Of a DNA stretch of 36,609 nucleotides, positions 28,131-36,331 are shown in pieces. Source of the stretch: Rhodospirillales bacterium (lineage in GTDB: Bacteria > Pseudomonadota > Alphaproteobacteria > Reyranellales > Reyranellaceae); NCBI GenBank assembly GCA_009377525.1, contig WHTW01000073.1, positions 1-36,609 on the forward strand, read 5' to 3'. Below the pieces are notes generated by a model. The model saw nothing but the letters and a program-made list of their open reading frames with translations. It made no database searches and was not told where the DNA came from. Made by a program: the position numbers and the translations under genes. Positions within the stretch are counted from its first letter, which is position 1, and every line of letters starts with the position of its first letter.

Positions 28131-28855
28131 GCGGCGGCAACCTTGGGCGCGGCCAGCGCTTCCACCCGGCGCGCCCTCACCTCGATGATCTGGCCCAGGA
28201 TCGACACGGCGATCTCGGCCGGCGACTTGGCGCCGATGTTGAGGCCGATCGGCCCGTGGATGCGCGCGAACTGCTCCTCGGTGATGCCGGCTTCGCTGAG
28301 CCGCTCCTTGCGCTTGGCGTGGGTGCGTTTGCTGCCCAGCGCGCCGACATAGAAGGCATCGGACCCGAGCGCCGCCTCGAGCGCGGGATCGTCGAGCTTG
28401 GGATCGTGCGTCAGCGTCACTACGGCGGTGGAGACATCGAGGCCCATCTTCTCGAAGGCTTCGTCGGCCCATTCCTGCACGACCTTCACGCCGGGGAAGC
28501 GGTTGGTGGTCGCCCAGGCGCCGCGCGGATCGACGACGGTGACGTCGAAATCGAGCATGGCCGCCATCGGCGCCAGCGTCTGGGCGATGTGTACGGCGCC
28601 GACGACGATCAGGCGCGCCGGCGGCACGTAGACATTGAGGAAAATCTTGGCGCCGCCAACATCGACGGTCTCGCTGCGGCCGACCTCCATGGCACGGCGC
28701 GCAGCCGCCACCACGGCCGCGTCGGCAGCCAGGGGCCCCTCCGCCTTGTCACGGTAGACGAGCGCCTCGGCAGCGTCGCTCAGCCGCGTCACCAGGGTGA
28801 CGGCGCGACGCTCGGAGCGGGCTGCCTGCAGGGCGGCAATGGTTTCGGCCTTCAT
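28127..28855 (-). CDS. XdhC family protein, Rossmann-domain part
   Basis: A 242-residue protein. The first 75 residues are a short helical/beta region. Residues about 80-230 are the XdhC C-terminal Rossmann domain: LIVVGAVHIAQTLAP (GAVH in place of the usual GAGH), VVDPRG, THDPKLDDPAL and YVGALGSKRTHAKR, then IGLNIGAKSPAEIAVSIL. XdhC binds molybdenum cofactor and directs its sulfuration with a cysteine desulfurase before insertion. The conserved Cys motifs of XdhC are supplied by the separate gene one base upstream. Coupled to the MoeA/MobA-like gene by GTGA. Confidence 0.88.
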
Positions 28856-28856
28856 C

Positions 28857-29177
28857 TCAGTTCACCTTTTCGACGAAGACCTGGACCTTGCCGCCACAGG
28901 CGAGCCCGACGTCCCAGGCCTGCTCGTCGGTGACGCCGAAGTCGAGCAGCCGCGGCTTGCCGTCGGTGATGGCGGCCAGCGCCTCCTGCACGACCGCACC
29001 TTCGATGCAGCCGCCGGACACCGAGCCGACCATGGCGCCGCTGTCGTCGACACCGAGTTGGCTGCCGACCGGGCGCGGCGAAGAACCCCAGGTGGTGATC
29101 ACGGTCGCAATGGCCACGCCCTTGCCGGAGGCTTTCCACTTGCCGACCTGTTCCAGGACATCAAGCGCGTCGCTCAT
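28857..29177 (-). CDS. Stand-alone XdhC/CoxI N-terminal domain protein
   Basis: A 106-residue protein matching only the XdhC_CoxI N-terminal domain. It has ATVITTWGSSPRPVG, C57 in GSVSGGCIEGAV and C94 in GLACGGKVQVFVE; these two cysteines are the usual metal/cofactor-handling pair of XdhC. ATG 29177 has AGGAG eight bases upstream. Only one base separates its stop from the start of the next gene, so the two chains probably act as one split XdhC/CoxF. Found with coxD and coxE upstream. Confidence 0.88.
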   Translation of the reverse strand: MSDALDVLEQVGKWKASGKGVAIATVITTWGSSPRPVGSQLGVDDSGAMVGSVSGGCIEGAVVQEALAAITDGKPRLLDFGVTDEQAWDVGLACGGKVQVFVEKVN

Positions 29178-29217
29178 GAGTCTACTCCTCTCTCATTCTC
29201 TTCTTCTCTTTCTTGCT

Positions 29218-29318
29218 CCTCTCCCCCGCTAGGGGGAGAGGCTGGGTGAGGGGGTTACATCCGTCACTTGCCCCCTCACCTAACCTCTCCCCCTAGCGGG
29301 GCCCTAGCGGGGGAGAGG
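29218..29318. repeat. Palindromic CTCTCCCCC-TAG-GGGGGAGAG repeat
   Basis: Left arm (29218-29254) and right arm (29271-29318) are an imperfect inverted repeat containing CCTCTCCCCC, GCTAGGGGGAGAGG and GGTGAGGGGG. The right arm has a 10-11 base internal duplication around CCCTAGCGGGG. This type of repeat is common between alphaproteobacterial genes. Its TAG at 29304-29306 (complement strand) provides the coxE stop, so the repeat extends into that reading frame. Confidence 0.85.
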
Positions 29319-30596
29319 AACATGATCAGTTCGATCGCCATCGCCCTCAGGGTGACGCAGTTCGGTTTGCCAGCCCGCCAGGCGCCTATCGGCGCCAATC
29401 AGCGTGGAGCCGAGGGCGGCGATCAGCCCGGCCAGGCTTTCGAGATTATGCACCGGCCGGAACTCGTCGACATGGGGCAGCATCGCCTTGTTGCCCTGAG
29501 ATTTGGGCTCGTAGGCGCCGTACCGCAAGAGCGGGTTGAGCCAGATCAGGCGCGAGCACGACTTGTGCAGCCGCTCCATCTCCTCGGCGAGGCCGGCCGC
29601 GCCCTCGCGGTCGAGCCCGTCGGTGATCAGGAGCACCACGGCGCCCTGCCCCAGCACGCGGCGCGACCACTTCTTGTTGAACTCGTGCAGCGTCTGGCCG
29701 ATGCGCGTGCCGCCCGACCAGTCCTCGACCTGGGCCGACGCCTTCTGCAGGGCGATGTCGACGTCCCTGTTGCGCAGCGCCCGGCTGACGTTGCTGAGGC
29801 GCGTGCCGAAGGTGAAGCAGTAGACGCGGTCGCGGTCATTGGTGATGGCGTGCATGAAATGCAGGAACATCCGCGTGTAGCGGGCCATCGAACCGGAGAT
29901 GTCGCACAGGATCACGAGCGGCGGCGGCCGCTTGCGCGGCTCGCGCTTGCGCAGTTCGGTCAGGCCCTCGGGCCGGAGCGCACGGCGCAGCGAGGCGCGG
30001 AAGTCGACGCGCGGACCGCGCCGGGCCGGCTGGTAACGGCGCGTGCGGCGCAGCGGGACCGGCAGGCGCAGCCGCGAGATGGCGCGCAGTGCCTCGTCGA
30101 TCTCCGTCTGCGACATCTGCTCGAAGTCGCGGTGCTGCAGCACCTCGCGGTCGGAGACGGTGAAGGTCGCCTCGATCTCGACCTCGGGCGGCTCGTCCTC
30201 CGCCTTGGGCGCCTCGCCGCGGCCGGGCTGCAGCGCTTCCTGCAGGCGGCGGCTGAGCTGCTTCTTGTCGTCGGGATCGGCGGGTACGCCAACCGACGGC
30301 AGGAGCATTTCCATCATCTTCTCGAGAAGACGCGGATTGCGCCAATAGACGTGGAAGGCCTGGTCGAAGATCTCGCGCTGGTCGCGGCGGTTCACGAACA
30401 CCGAATGCAGGGTCCAGTAGAAGTCGTCGCGCTTCTTCAGGCCCGCCGCTTCGACGGCCTCGACGGCGCGCAGGACCTGACCGGGGCCGACGCGCAGGCC
30501 CGCGGTGCGCAGCGTGCGGGCGAAATGCACGATGTTGTTGGCGAGCATGCCGTGGCGGCGCTCGGGTGTGGCGGGGGATTCGGGCAAGGCGTCCAT
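29304..30596 (-). CDS. coxE: CoxE-like VWA domain protein
   Basis: A 430-residue VWA protein of the CoxE family. The N-terminal half (NNIVHFARTLRTAGLRVGPG, then KKRDDFYWTLHSVFV) is typical. The VWA domain starts near 225 with the MIDAS D-x-S-x-S at D232 (CDISGSM). With its AAA+ partner CoxD it is known from CO-dehydrogenase clusters to assist active-site maturation. ATG 30596 has a weak ribosome site; a 100-base palindromic repeat ends 10 bases upstream. The C-terminal residues HVPLPR come from repeat sequence. Confidence 0.88.
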   Translation of the reverse strand: MDALPESPATPERRHGMLANNIVHFARTLRTAGLRVGPGQVLRAVEAVEAAGLKKRDDFYWTLHSVFVNRRDQREIFDQAFHVYWRNPRLLEKMMEMLLPSVGVPADPDDKKQLSRRLQEALQPGRGEAPKAEDEPPEVEIEATFTVSDREVLQHRDFEQMSQTEIDEALRAISRLRLPVPLRRTRRYQPARRGPRVDFRASLRRALRPEGLTELRKREPRKRPPPLVILCDISGSMARYTRMFLHFMHAITNDRDRVYCFTFGTRLSNVSRALRNRDVDIALQKASAQVEDWSGGTRIGQTLHEFNKKWSRRVLGQGAVVLLITDGLDREGAAGLAEEMERLHKSCSRLIWLNPLLRYGAYEPKSQGNKAMLPHVDEFRPVHNLESLAGLIAALGSTLIGADRRLAGWQTELRHPEGDGDRTDHVPLPR

Positions 30597-30605
30597 TACT
30601 CAAGC

Positions 30606-30705
30606 TCTTGCGGACCGCGCGCATCCACGCCGAATCGACCGAAGGTCGATTCGGCTCCCGACGCTCATGATCATGAGGCGCGCAGGATGCGCGCGGTCCG
30701 GAAGA
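30606..30705. repeat. Nested palindromic intergenic repeat, copy 4 (with extra hairpin)
   Basis: Arms 30606-30626 and 30685-30705 pair with one mismatch (TGCGGACCGCGCGCATCC). The centre has an added 12-base hairpin (30629-30640 with 30644-30655, GCCGAATCGACC) and the palindrome CTCATGATCATGAG (30664-30677), the same 14-mer as at 7136. It lies between coxD (stop 30728) and coxE (start 30596) and could alter the relative dosage of the two. Confidence 0.9.
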
Positions 30706-30727
30706 CTATGACCGCTCTGCCTCATCC

Positions 30728-31651
30728 CTACCCCAACGGCTGGGCCGCGATGTCGGACTTCACCTGGCGCAGGATCTCGGCGGCTTCCGAGCCCTGCAGG
30801 CGCTGGATGTCGTCCTGGTACTTCAGCAGCACGCCCAGCGTGTCGTTGATGGTCTTGGGATCGAGGTCGAGCGCGTTCAGCTCGGACAATGCGGTCGCCC
30901 AGTCGATCGATTCGGCGACGCCCGGCGCCTTGAACAGGTCGAGCTTGCGCAGCTCCTGGACGAAACCCACGACCTGGCGCGACAGCCGCTCGCTGGCGCC
31001 CGGCGCCTTGACCTGGAGGATCTCCAGCTCGCGCTTGAGGTCGGGATAGTCGACCCAGTGATAGAAGCAGCGCCGCTTCAGCGCGTCGTGGATCTCGCGC
31101 GTGCGGTTCGAGGTGATGATCACGATCGGCGTCTGCGCCGCCTTGACGGTGCCGAGCTCGGGGATCGTCACCTGGAAGTCCGACAGCACCTCCAGCAGAT
31201 AGGCCTCGAACGGCTCGTCGGTGCGGTCGAGCTCGTCGATCAGCAGGATCGGCGCGCCCTCGGCATGCGGGCTCAGCGCCTCGAGCAGCGGGCGGCGAAT
31301 CAGGAACCGCTCGTCGAAAATGTCGGATGCGAGCTGGCCGCGATCGTGCACCCCCTGCGCCTCGGCCAGCCGGATCTCGATCATCTGGCGCGAGTAGTTC
31401 CACTCGTAGACCGCGGAGTTGACGTCGAGGCCCTCGTAGCACTGCAGCCGGATCAGCGGTCGCTTCAGTGTCGCTGACAGGACCTTGGCGATCTCGGTCT
31501 TGCCCACCCCCGCCTCACCTTCGCAGAACAGCGGGCGGCCGAGCTTCAGCGCCAGATAGAGGACGGTGGCGAGGCTGCGGTCGGCGATGTAGTCGCCGCC
31601 CTTCAGGAGTTCGAGGGTGGCGTCGATGGACGGCGGTACGGAAGTGGACAT
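30728..31651 (-). CDS. coxD: CoxD-like MoxR family AAA+ ATPase
   Basis: A 307-residue AAA+ chaperone ATPase. Walker A G45-E-A-G-V-G-K51-T52, Walker B ILLIDELDR (D139 E140), sensor-1 VIITSNRTREI and the helical lid (HWVDYPDLKRELEIL). In Oligotropha carboxidovorans CoxD is needed to build the copper-sulfur-molybdenum site of CO dehydrogenase; MoxR proteins work with VWA partners such as the CoxE encoded next. First gene of the leftward cluster, divergent from an SDR gene with a 76-base gap. Start ATG 31651 lacks a clear ribosome site. Confidence 0.9.
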   Translation of the reverse strand: MSTSVPPSIDATLELLKGGDYIADRSLATVLYLALKLGRPLFCEGEAGVGKTEIAKVLSATLKRPLIRLQCYEGLDVNSAVYEWNYSRQMIEIRLAEAQGVHDRGQLASDIFDERFLIRRPLLEALSPHAEGAPILLIDELDRTDEPFEAYLLEVLSDFQVTIPELGTVKAAQTPIVIITSNRTREIHDALKRRCFYHWVDYPDLKRELEILQVKAPGASERLSRQVVGFVQELRKLDLFKAPGVAESIDWATALSELNALDLDPKTINDTLGVLLKYQDDIQRLQGSEAAEILRQVKSDIAAQPLG

Positions 31652-31727
31652 GCGTCAGTGTAGCGGATGGGGTTGCAGCTCGATATGGTAGGAATCGCGA
31701 GATAATTCAAGGATTTGGGAGGCAGCC

Positions 31728-32471
31728 ATGCAGGCGGAGTTGTTCAAGGATCGCACGGCCATCGTGACCGGCGGCGCGCGCGGCATCGGGCTCGCCTGCG
31801 CGGCGAAGATCGCCGGCGGCGGCGGCCGCGTGGCGCTGTGGGACCGCGATATCGATCGGGCCAAACAGTCCGCCGCTTCCCTGGGCAACGCCATCGCCGT
31901 CGAGGTCGACGTAACCAGCGAAGGTTCGGTCGCCGAGGCGCTGACCGCCACCGAGGACCAGCTCACGCCGCCCGACATCCTGGTCGCCAGCGCTGGCATC
32001 ACCGGCCCGAATACGACGGTCGTGAGCTATCCGGTCGATGCCTGGAAGCAGGTGATCGACATCAACCTGACCGGCGTCTTCCTGTGCAATCGTGCGGTTG
32101 CCGGCGGCATGGCGATGCGCGGGCGCGGCCGCATCGTCAACATCGCCTCGGTGGCCGGCAAGGAAGGCAACCCCAACGCCTCGGCCTACTCCGCCTCCAA
32201 GGCCGGCGTCATCGGGCTCACCAAGTCGCTGGGCAAGGAGCTGGCGACGACCGGCGTGCTGGTCAACTGCGTGGCGCCGGCCGTCGTCAAGACCGAGCTG
32301 TTCAGCCAGATGACCGAGCAGCACATCCAGTACATGCTGAGCAAGATCCCGATGAACCGCTTCGGCGAGGTCGACGAAGTGGCCGAGATGGTCGCCTGGC
32401 TTGCATCGGACCTTTGCACTTTTGCCACCGGTGCGACTTTCGATCTGTCGGGCGGACGGGCAACCTATTGA
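31728..32471 (+). CDS. SDR family oxidoreductase
   Basis: A 247-residue classical SDR. TGGARGIG (15-22), Asp after beta2 in LWDRDID (NAD preference), ASAGITG for NNAG, Ser in NIASVAG, Y-S-A-S-K, and the C-terminus FDLSGGRATY. That ending is common in sugar- or hydroxyacyl-type SDRs of Proteobacteria. ATG 31728 has GGGAGG seven bases upstream. A palindromic repeat follows the stop. Substrate unknown. Confidence 0.87.
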   Translation: MQAELFKDRTAIVTGGARGIGLACAAKIAGGGGRVALWDRDIDRAKQSAASLGNAIAVEVDVTSEGSVAEALTATEDQLTPPDILVASAGITGPNTTVVSYPVDAWKQVIDINLTGVFLCNRAVAGGMAMRGRGRIVNIASVAGKEGNPNASAYSASKAGVIGLTKSLGKELATTGVLVNCVAPAVVKTELFSQMTEQHIQYMLSKIPMNRFGEVDEVAEMVAWLASDLCTFATGATFDLSGGRATY

Positions 32472-32484
32472 TGCAGGTGTCATG

Positions 32485-32555
32485 CTCTTCCGGACCGCGC
32501 GCATCTTGCGCGCTCAAGAATCATGAGCGAGCTGGAAGCTCGCGGTCCGGAAGAG
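32485..32555. repeat. Nested palindromic intergenic repeat, copy 5
   Basis: Arms of 15 bases pair perfectly (32485-32499 with 32541-32555; CTCTTCCGGACCGCG). The centre holds GCGCGCTCAAGAATCATGAGC. It follows the SDR stop at 32471 and ends 38 bases before the amidase ATG. Confidence 0.88.
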
Positions 32556-32593
32556 AATGAGAAGATTTCCTCCCACGCTAGAAAGTGGCCAGC

Positions 32594-34000
32594 ATGCAGC
32601 TTCATGATCTCACCCTGACCGAACTCTCGGCCGGCCTCGCCGCGAAAAAGTTCTCCTCGCGCGAGATCGTCGACTCTCTGCTCGGCCGCATCGCCAAGGC
32701 GAACGGCAAGCTGCACGCCTTCATCGAGGTCTATGCCAAGGAGGCCAAGGCGATGGCCGACGGCGCCGACAAGTCGCGTGCCGGCGGCTTCCCGCTCGGG
32801 CCATTGCACGGGCTGCCCATCGCCTACAAGGACCTGTGCGACATTGCCGGCCGCATCGGCACCGGCGGCTCCAAGATGTTCGAGAAGCGCGTCGCCACCG
32901 AGACCTCCAACACGGTCGAACGGCTGACCGCGGCCGGCATGGTGCCGCTCGGCAAGCTGCACATGGTCGAGTTCGCCTTCGGCGGCTGGGGCACCAATCC
33001 CCTGATGGGAGCGCCGTGGAATCCCTGGGACCTCGCGACGCATCGCGTGCCCGGCGGCTCGTCGAGCGGCACCGGCGTCGCCGTCGCCGCGCGGCTCACG
33101 CCGGCCGGCATCGGCAGCGACACCGGCGGATCGGTGCGCATCCCCTCGGCGTTCAACGGCCTGGTCGGCCTGAAAGTCACGTTCGGCCGCATCGGGCTTT
33201 CGGGCACCATACTCCTGAGCTGGACGCTCGATTCGATCGGCCCGTTGGCGCGCTGCGTCGAGGACTGCGCGCTCCTCCTCAATGCGCTCGCCGCCCCCGA
33301 CGCGCGCGACCCGACGACGTTCGGCCAGCCGCTCGAAGATTTCACCGCGGCGACCAGGCCGGGCTCGATCGAAGGCATGCGCATCGCCCTGCCCGACACC
33401 AAGCAGCTTCCCGGCTTCATGCATGCCGACGTGACCAAGGCCTGGCAGTCGGCCGGCCGGATCTTCGAGAGCCTGGGCGCCACGGTCGAAGCCGTGCGCC
33501 TGCCCGACTGGTACTTCGACCTGTCGCGGCCGGCCGGCACGATCATCGCCTCGGAGGCCTACGCGCTGCACCGCGACTACATCGAGGACACCGCCAAGGC
33601 GATCGGGCCCGGCGTGCGCGCCCGCGCCCAGGCCGCCAAGAGCCTGGCGCCGGGCGCCTACCCCGAGGAGATGCGGGCCCTCGAGCAGAGGCGGCGTTTC
33701 TTCAACGACTGGTTCTGCGCCTACGACGCGCTCCTGCTGCCGACCATGGCGATCCCGGCGATCCCCTTGGCGGAAGTCGACGAGACCTCGCCGATTCCCG
33801 GCTACCTGACGCGGCCGGCGAACTATCTCGGCCTGTGCAGCCTCGCCATGCCGGCCGGCCAGTCGGGCGGCCTGCCGGTCGGCGTCCAGATCGTCGGCAA
33901 ACCTTTCGCCGAGCGCGACGTGCTGCGGCTCGGCAAGGCCTTCCAGGACGCCACGGACTTCCATAGGCGCGCACCCGATCTGTCGGGGCTGGGACTCTAA
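32594..34000 (+). CDS. Amidase signature family protein
   Basis: A 468-residue amidase with the Ser-cisSer-Lys triad: K79 in PIAYKDLCD, cis-Ser S156 in PGGSSSGTG, and nucleophile S180 in SDTGGSVRIPS. Family members hydrolyse amides or act as GatA; with no gatB/gatC neighbours a catabolic amidase is more likely. ATG 32594 (MQLHDLTLTELS) fits the family; a GTG at 32585 would add three residues. Ribosome site is weak in both cases. The small alpha/beta insert and C-terminal SLAMPAGQSGGLPVGVQIVG are standard. Confidence 0.9.
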   Translation: MQLHDLTLTELSAGLAAKKFSSREIVDSLLGRIAKANGKLHAFIEVYAKEAKAMADGADKSRAGGFPLGPLHGLPIAYKDLCDIAGRIGTGGSKMFEKRVATETSNTVERLTAAGMVPLGKLHMVEFAFGGWGTNPLMGAPWNPWDLATHRVPGGSSSGTGVAVAARLTPAGIGSDTGGSVRIPSAFNGLVGLKVTFGRIGLSGTILLSWTLDSIGPLARCVEDCALLLNALAAPDARDPTTFGQPLEDFTAATRPGSIEGMRIALPDTKQLPGFMHADVTKAWQSAGRIFESLGATVEAVRLPDWYFDLSRPAGTIIASEAYALHRDYIEDTAKAIGPGVRARAQAAKSLAPGAYPEEMRALEQRRRFFNDWFCAYDALLLPTMAIPAIPLAEVDETSPIPGYLTRPANYLGLCSLAMPAGQSGGLPVGVQIVGKPFAERDVLRLGKAFQDATDFHRRAPDLSGLGL

Positions 34001-34271
34001 GCGGGCACTGCAGGTGTACCCGCCCCCAAAAGTGAAACATGAAACTGCTGTCCGCATTTTTACTGTCTCACTCACGGGGTGCGGTACACGGCGAGTTCGC
34101 GCATTTTCCGCATTTTGCGCTACCCCTTCCGACGGAGCGGCCTTGTGGTCGAAGGAGAAATCACCCCCTACCGGTAGCGCGCTTCGGGCGATTGCTGCGG
34201 TCAGGGGAGTGCGGGACATATAACAAGTATATAACTACAGTTGTTTCAGTCAAGCGAAGAGAGAAGCTGGC
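34001..34271. other. Noncoding stretch between amidase and SDR genes
   Basis: Right after the amidase stop a bulged stem (GCGGGCAC / GTG-TA-CCCGC, 34001-34023) could end transcription. The rest has lower GC than its surroundings and several C- or T-rich runs. Short open frames (e.g. 34039-34290) have no recognisable sequence and overlap the SDR start. An AT-rich patch (34216-34245, TATAACAAGTATATAAC) probably holds the SDR promoter, with an interrupted AACAAGTA / TAC..TTGTT inverted repeat. Confidence 0.5.
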
Positions 34272-35057
34272 ATGGCGTCTGGGTCGATGAAGGTAGCCCT
34301 TGTCACCGGTGCGGCGCGGGGCATCGGTCTCGCGGCGGCAACGCGCTTTTTAGAAGACGGCTGGCACGTGGCGATGCTGGACATCTTGGGCAACACGCTG
34401 CGCGCCGCTGTCGATGGCTTGCACCGTCCAGATGCCACCTTGGCGCTCGAGGCCGATGTCTCCGACGCAAGCGCGGTTCAGGCCGCCGTGGAGCAGACCA
34501 GGCGACGGTTCGGCCGCATCGATGCGCTGGTCAACAATGCCGGCATCGCGGCGTTCAAGCCGATGCTGGACGTGACGCTGGAGGAATGGCAGCGCGTGCT
34601 GGCAGTCAACCTGACCGGTCCCTTCCTGATGACCCAGGCGGTGGCGCCGATCATGCGCGACCAGGGCGGCGGCGCCATCGTCAACATCACCTCGATCTCG
34701 GGCCTGCGCGCCTCGACGCTGCGCGTCGCCTACGGCACCAGCAAGGCCGGCCTGGCGCATCTCACCAAGCAGCAGGCGGCCGAGCTCGGCGAATACGGCA
34801 TCCGCGTCAATGCGGTGGCGCCCGGCCCCGTCGATACCGCCATGGCCAAGGCCGTGCACACGCCGGCGATCCGCGCCGACTATCACGACCACATTCCGCT
34901 CAACCGCTACGGCCTGGAGACGGAACTCGCGAACGCGATCTGTTTCCTGTGCGGCGACCAAGCGGGCTACATTACCGGCCAGGTACTGGCGGTGGATGGC
35001 GGCTTCGACGCCGCTGGTGTCGGCTTGCCGACGTTGCGGCGAAATACATGGGCATGA
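34272..35057 (+). CDS. SDR family oxidoreductase
   Basis: A 261-residue classical SDR. TGAARGIG near residues 13-20, Asp in MLDILG (NAD preference), NNAGIAAF, Ser in NITSISG, Y-G-T-S-K, PGPVDTAMAK and the end GQVLAVDGGFDAAGVG. ATG 34272 has GAGAGAAG upstream; an in-frame ATG at 34287 is possible. The gene ends 47 bases before the tRNA-Phe fragment and is the last normal-looking chromosomal gene before the compositional change. Confidence 0.86.
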   Translation: MASGSMKVALVTGAARGIGLAAATRFLEDGWHVAMLDILGNTLRAAVDGLHRPDATLALEADVSDASAVQAAVEQTRRRFGRIDALVNNAGIAAFKPMLDVTLEEWQRVLAVNLTGPFLMTQAVAPIMRDQGGGAIVNITSISGLRASTLRVAYGTSKAGLAHLTKQQAAELGEYGIRVNAVAPGPVDTAMAKAVHTPAIRADYHDHIPLNRYGLETELANAICFLCGDQAGYITGQVLAVDGGFDAAGVGLPTLRRNTWA

Positions 35058-35104
35058 TCCGCCCATTCGTGCAATTGAAGCCCTCGCCACCTTCGACGGA
35101 GCAG

Positions 35105-35153
35105 GCGACTGAAAATCGCAGTGTCGGTGGTTCGATCCCGCCCCTGGGCACCA
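35105..35153 (+). other. 3' half of tRNA-Phe(GAA): probable attachment-site core
   Basis: From 35105 the sequence reads as a tRNA from the anticodon stem onward: stem GCGA / TCGC, loop CTGAAAA (anticodon GAA, Phe), variable loop, T-arm GGTGG / CCGCC with loop TTCGATC, acceptor strand CCTGGGC, discriminator A, and encoded CCA at 35151-35153. The 5' half is not a tRNA: no D-arm; only five of seven acceptor pairs could form with 35080-35086, and the first anticodon-stem pair is broken. Such halves are left where integrases recombine within tRNA genes. No intact tRNA-Phe is in the window. Confidence 0.75.
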
Positions 35154-35176
35154 TTTCTTCCAATAATAACAAGTAC

Positions 35177-35806
35177 TTATTCGGTCGCATCGGGCGGCGA
35201 ATGGCCGATTTGCACCGTTTTTGCACCTTCCCTTTTCTCACGCATCTCACCCACGACAGTTTTGAGCGCTTCCCGCGTTTCTTCGAGGTCTCTGTTGGTC
35301 TCACGCAACACCTCGATCACGAGCGCGAGCACCCAGTAAAACCCAGAGAGCGTCGCCTCAACTTCCCTGTCGCTGACCACCAGGTCCTCAATGACCTTCG
35401 GATGCACCAGCCGATTTCGTATGTCGACGGCTGACCTGAGGTTGGCCCAGCCTTGGTGTCCGTAATCGACCTGGTAGGCGGGTCGGTAGCGTTTGACCAT
35501 CTGTACTACCAGGCGGATTGCGCTTGGCAGGGGCAGGAAGCGAGGAACCACGTTCACGTTGCCCCGATCGTCAACGAGATAGGTTTCTTCTGACATTGCC
35601 GCACGTTCGTGCATCGACAGCGCGTCGAAAGCATGGAGCAAGACGTCCTGCTTAAGCTGCCAGTGGAGACCTTCGATTGCGGCGAACGCGGTACGGACGA
35701 GGTCACGCCGATGGCGAGGCGTGTCGTCTTGGTCCAGTCGTTGGTACACCGCGATTACGTCTTCAATGATGGTGCGAGTGAACGCGGATTGGACAACGTC
35801 GGCCAT
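35177..35806 (-). CDS. Hypothetical protein with RNRLVHP motif (HEPN-like)
   Basis: A 209-residue mostly helical protein. R-N-R-L-V-H-P near residue 132 resembles the R-x4-6-H motif of HEPN proteins, often RNases or toxin and defence components, but the match is a short motif only. The C-terminal third is a charged helix (ETNRDLEETREALKTV). ATG 35806 has GAGG eight bases upstream; the TAA is at 35177. GC is lower than in the genes to the left. No antitoxin partner is evident. It sits just inside the tRNA fragment and reads towards it. Confidence 0.65.
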   Translation of the reverse strand: MADVVQSAFTRTIIEDVIAVYQRLDQDDTPRHRRDLVRTAFAAIEGLHWQLKQDVLLHAFDALSMHERAAMSEETYLVDDRGNVNVVPRFLPLPSAIRLVVQMVKRYRPAYQVDYGHQGWANLRSAVDIRNRLVHPKVIEDLVVSDREVEATLSGFYWVLALVIEVLRETNRDLEETREALKTVVGEMREKREGAKTVQIGHSPPDATE

Positions 35807-35864
35807 AAGGCACCTCGTGAGCGGTGCAGATTATACACTTTTCGCAGTGGTAGGTTGTGCCGAC

Positions 35865-36149
35865 CTACCTAAAGCTCATCGTCTGCCCGTTCTTCGGATT
35901 GATGATCTTGGTGCGGCTCCAGACGAAGGCGGAGTAGTTCCGGATCGTGGGGTCGAGGCGCTTCTGGTAGAGGGCGTGGAGGTCCTACTCCGTCCACTTG
36001 AGCGTATTGGCGGTGATAGCCAGCGTCCGGCAGAGCTTCCCCTTATCCTTCTCGTTGGTCCCGGCGGCGACGTCTTCGATCAAAGCTTCACGCGAACTGC
36101 GCGCGCCGAATTTTTTCAGCTGGGGTGGTTTGTATTTTTCTAGGTTCAT
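35865..36149 (-). pseudogene. Small mobile-element-type protein with in-frame amber codon
   Basis: From ATG 36149 the frame reads MNLEKYKPPQLKKFGARSSR, then 34 more residues to KWTE, an in-frame TAG at 35985-35987, and continues in the same frame as DLHALYQKRLDPTIRNY, then SAFVWSRTKI, to TAG at 35865-35867. The join is smooth, so a 94-residue protein was interrupted by one nonsense change, or the TAG is suppressed. The start overlaps the stop of the frame at 36146-36331 (ATGA), which supports real coding. It resembles short accessory proteins of phage or satellite elements; no function assigned. Confidence 0.55.
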
Positions 36150-36331
36150 AGTTCAGGTACACCCCCGCTCCTTCCCTCATACCCTTTCGGGTCGTGTCGG
36201 TAGCGGGTGTTGTGCTGCCAGTAGGACCCTCCTTGCTTCCGTCCCTCAGTAACTAGGCAAGAGGAGAACTCGCGGGCAGATGAGGTCGCTGGTTGCGCAG
36301 GGAGACAGAGCCAGCAATTTGTATCTACCAA
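36146..36331 (-). CDS. Possible small mobile-element protein
   Basis: 61 codons, rich in Cys, Tyr, Arg and Gly at the end (GGSYWQHNTRYRHDPKGYEG). The putative start is TTG 36331 with no clear ribosome site; upstream the frame closes at a TAG. Its stop overlaps the ATG of the next small gene (ATGA), the main evidence that it is translated. It also overlaps another open frame on the same strand. Not a recognised family; could be a chance frame. Confidence 0.3.
   Translation of the reverse strand: MVDTNCWLCLPAQPATSSAREFSSCLVTEGRKQGGSYWQHNTRYRHDPKGYEGRSGGVPEL

Noticed and set aside
34024..34290. Small frames between amidase and SDR genes
   Set aside because: No family resemblance or ribosome site, and they overlap the SDR promoter and start.
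35080..35153. An intact tRNA-Phe gene
   Set aside because: No D-arm, two mismatched acceptor pairs and a broken anticodon-stem pair; only the 3' half is tRNA-like.
36146..36331. Confident calling of the overlapping small frames as genes
   Set aside because: They overlap each other and lie in inverted-repeat DNA; only the ATGA junction supports one of them, so they are listed at low confidence.
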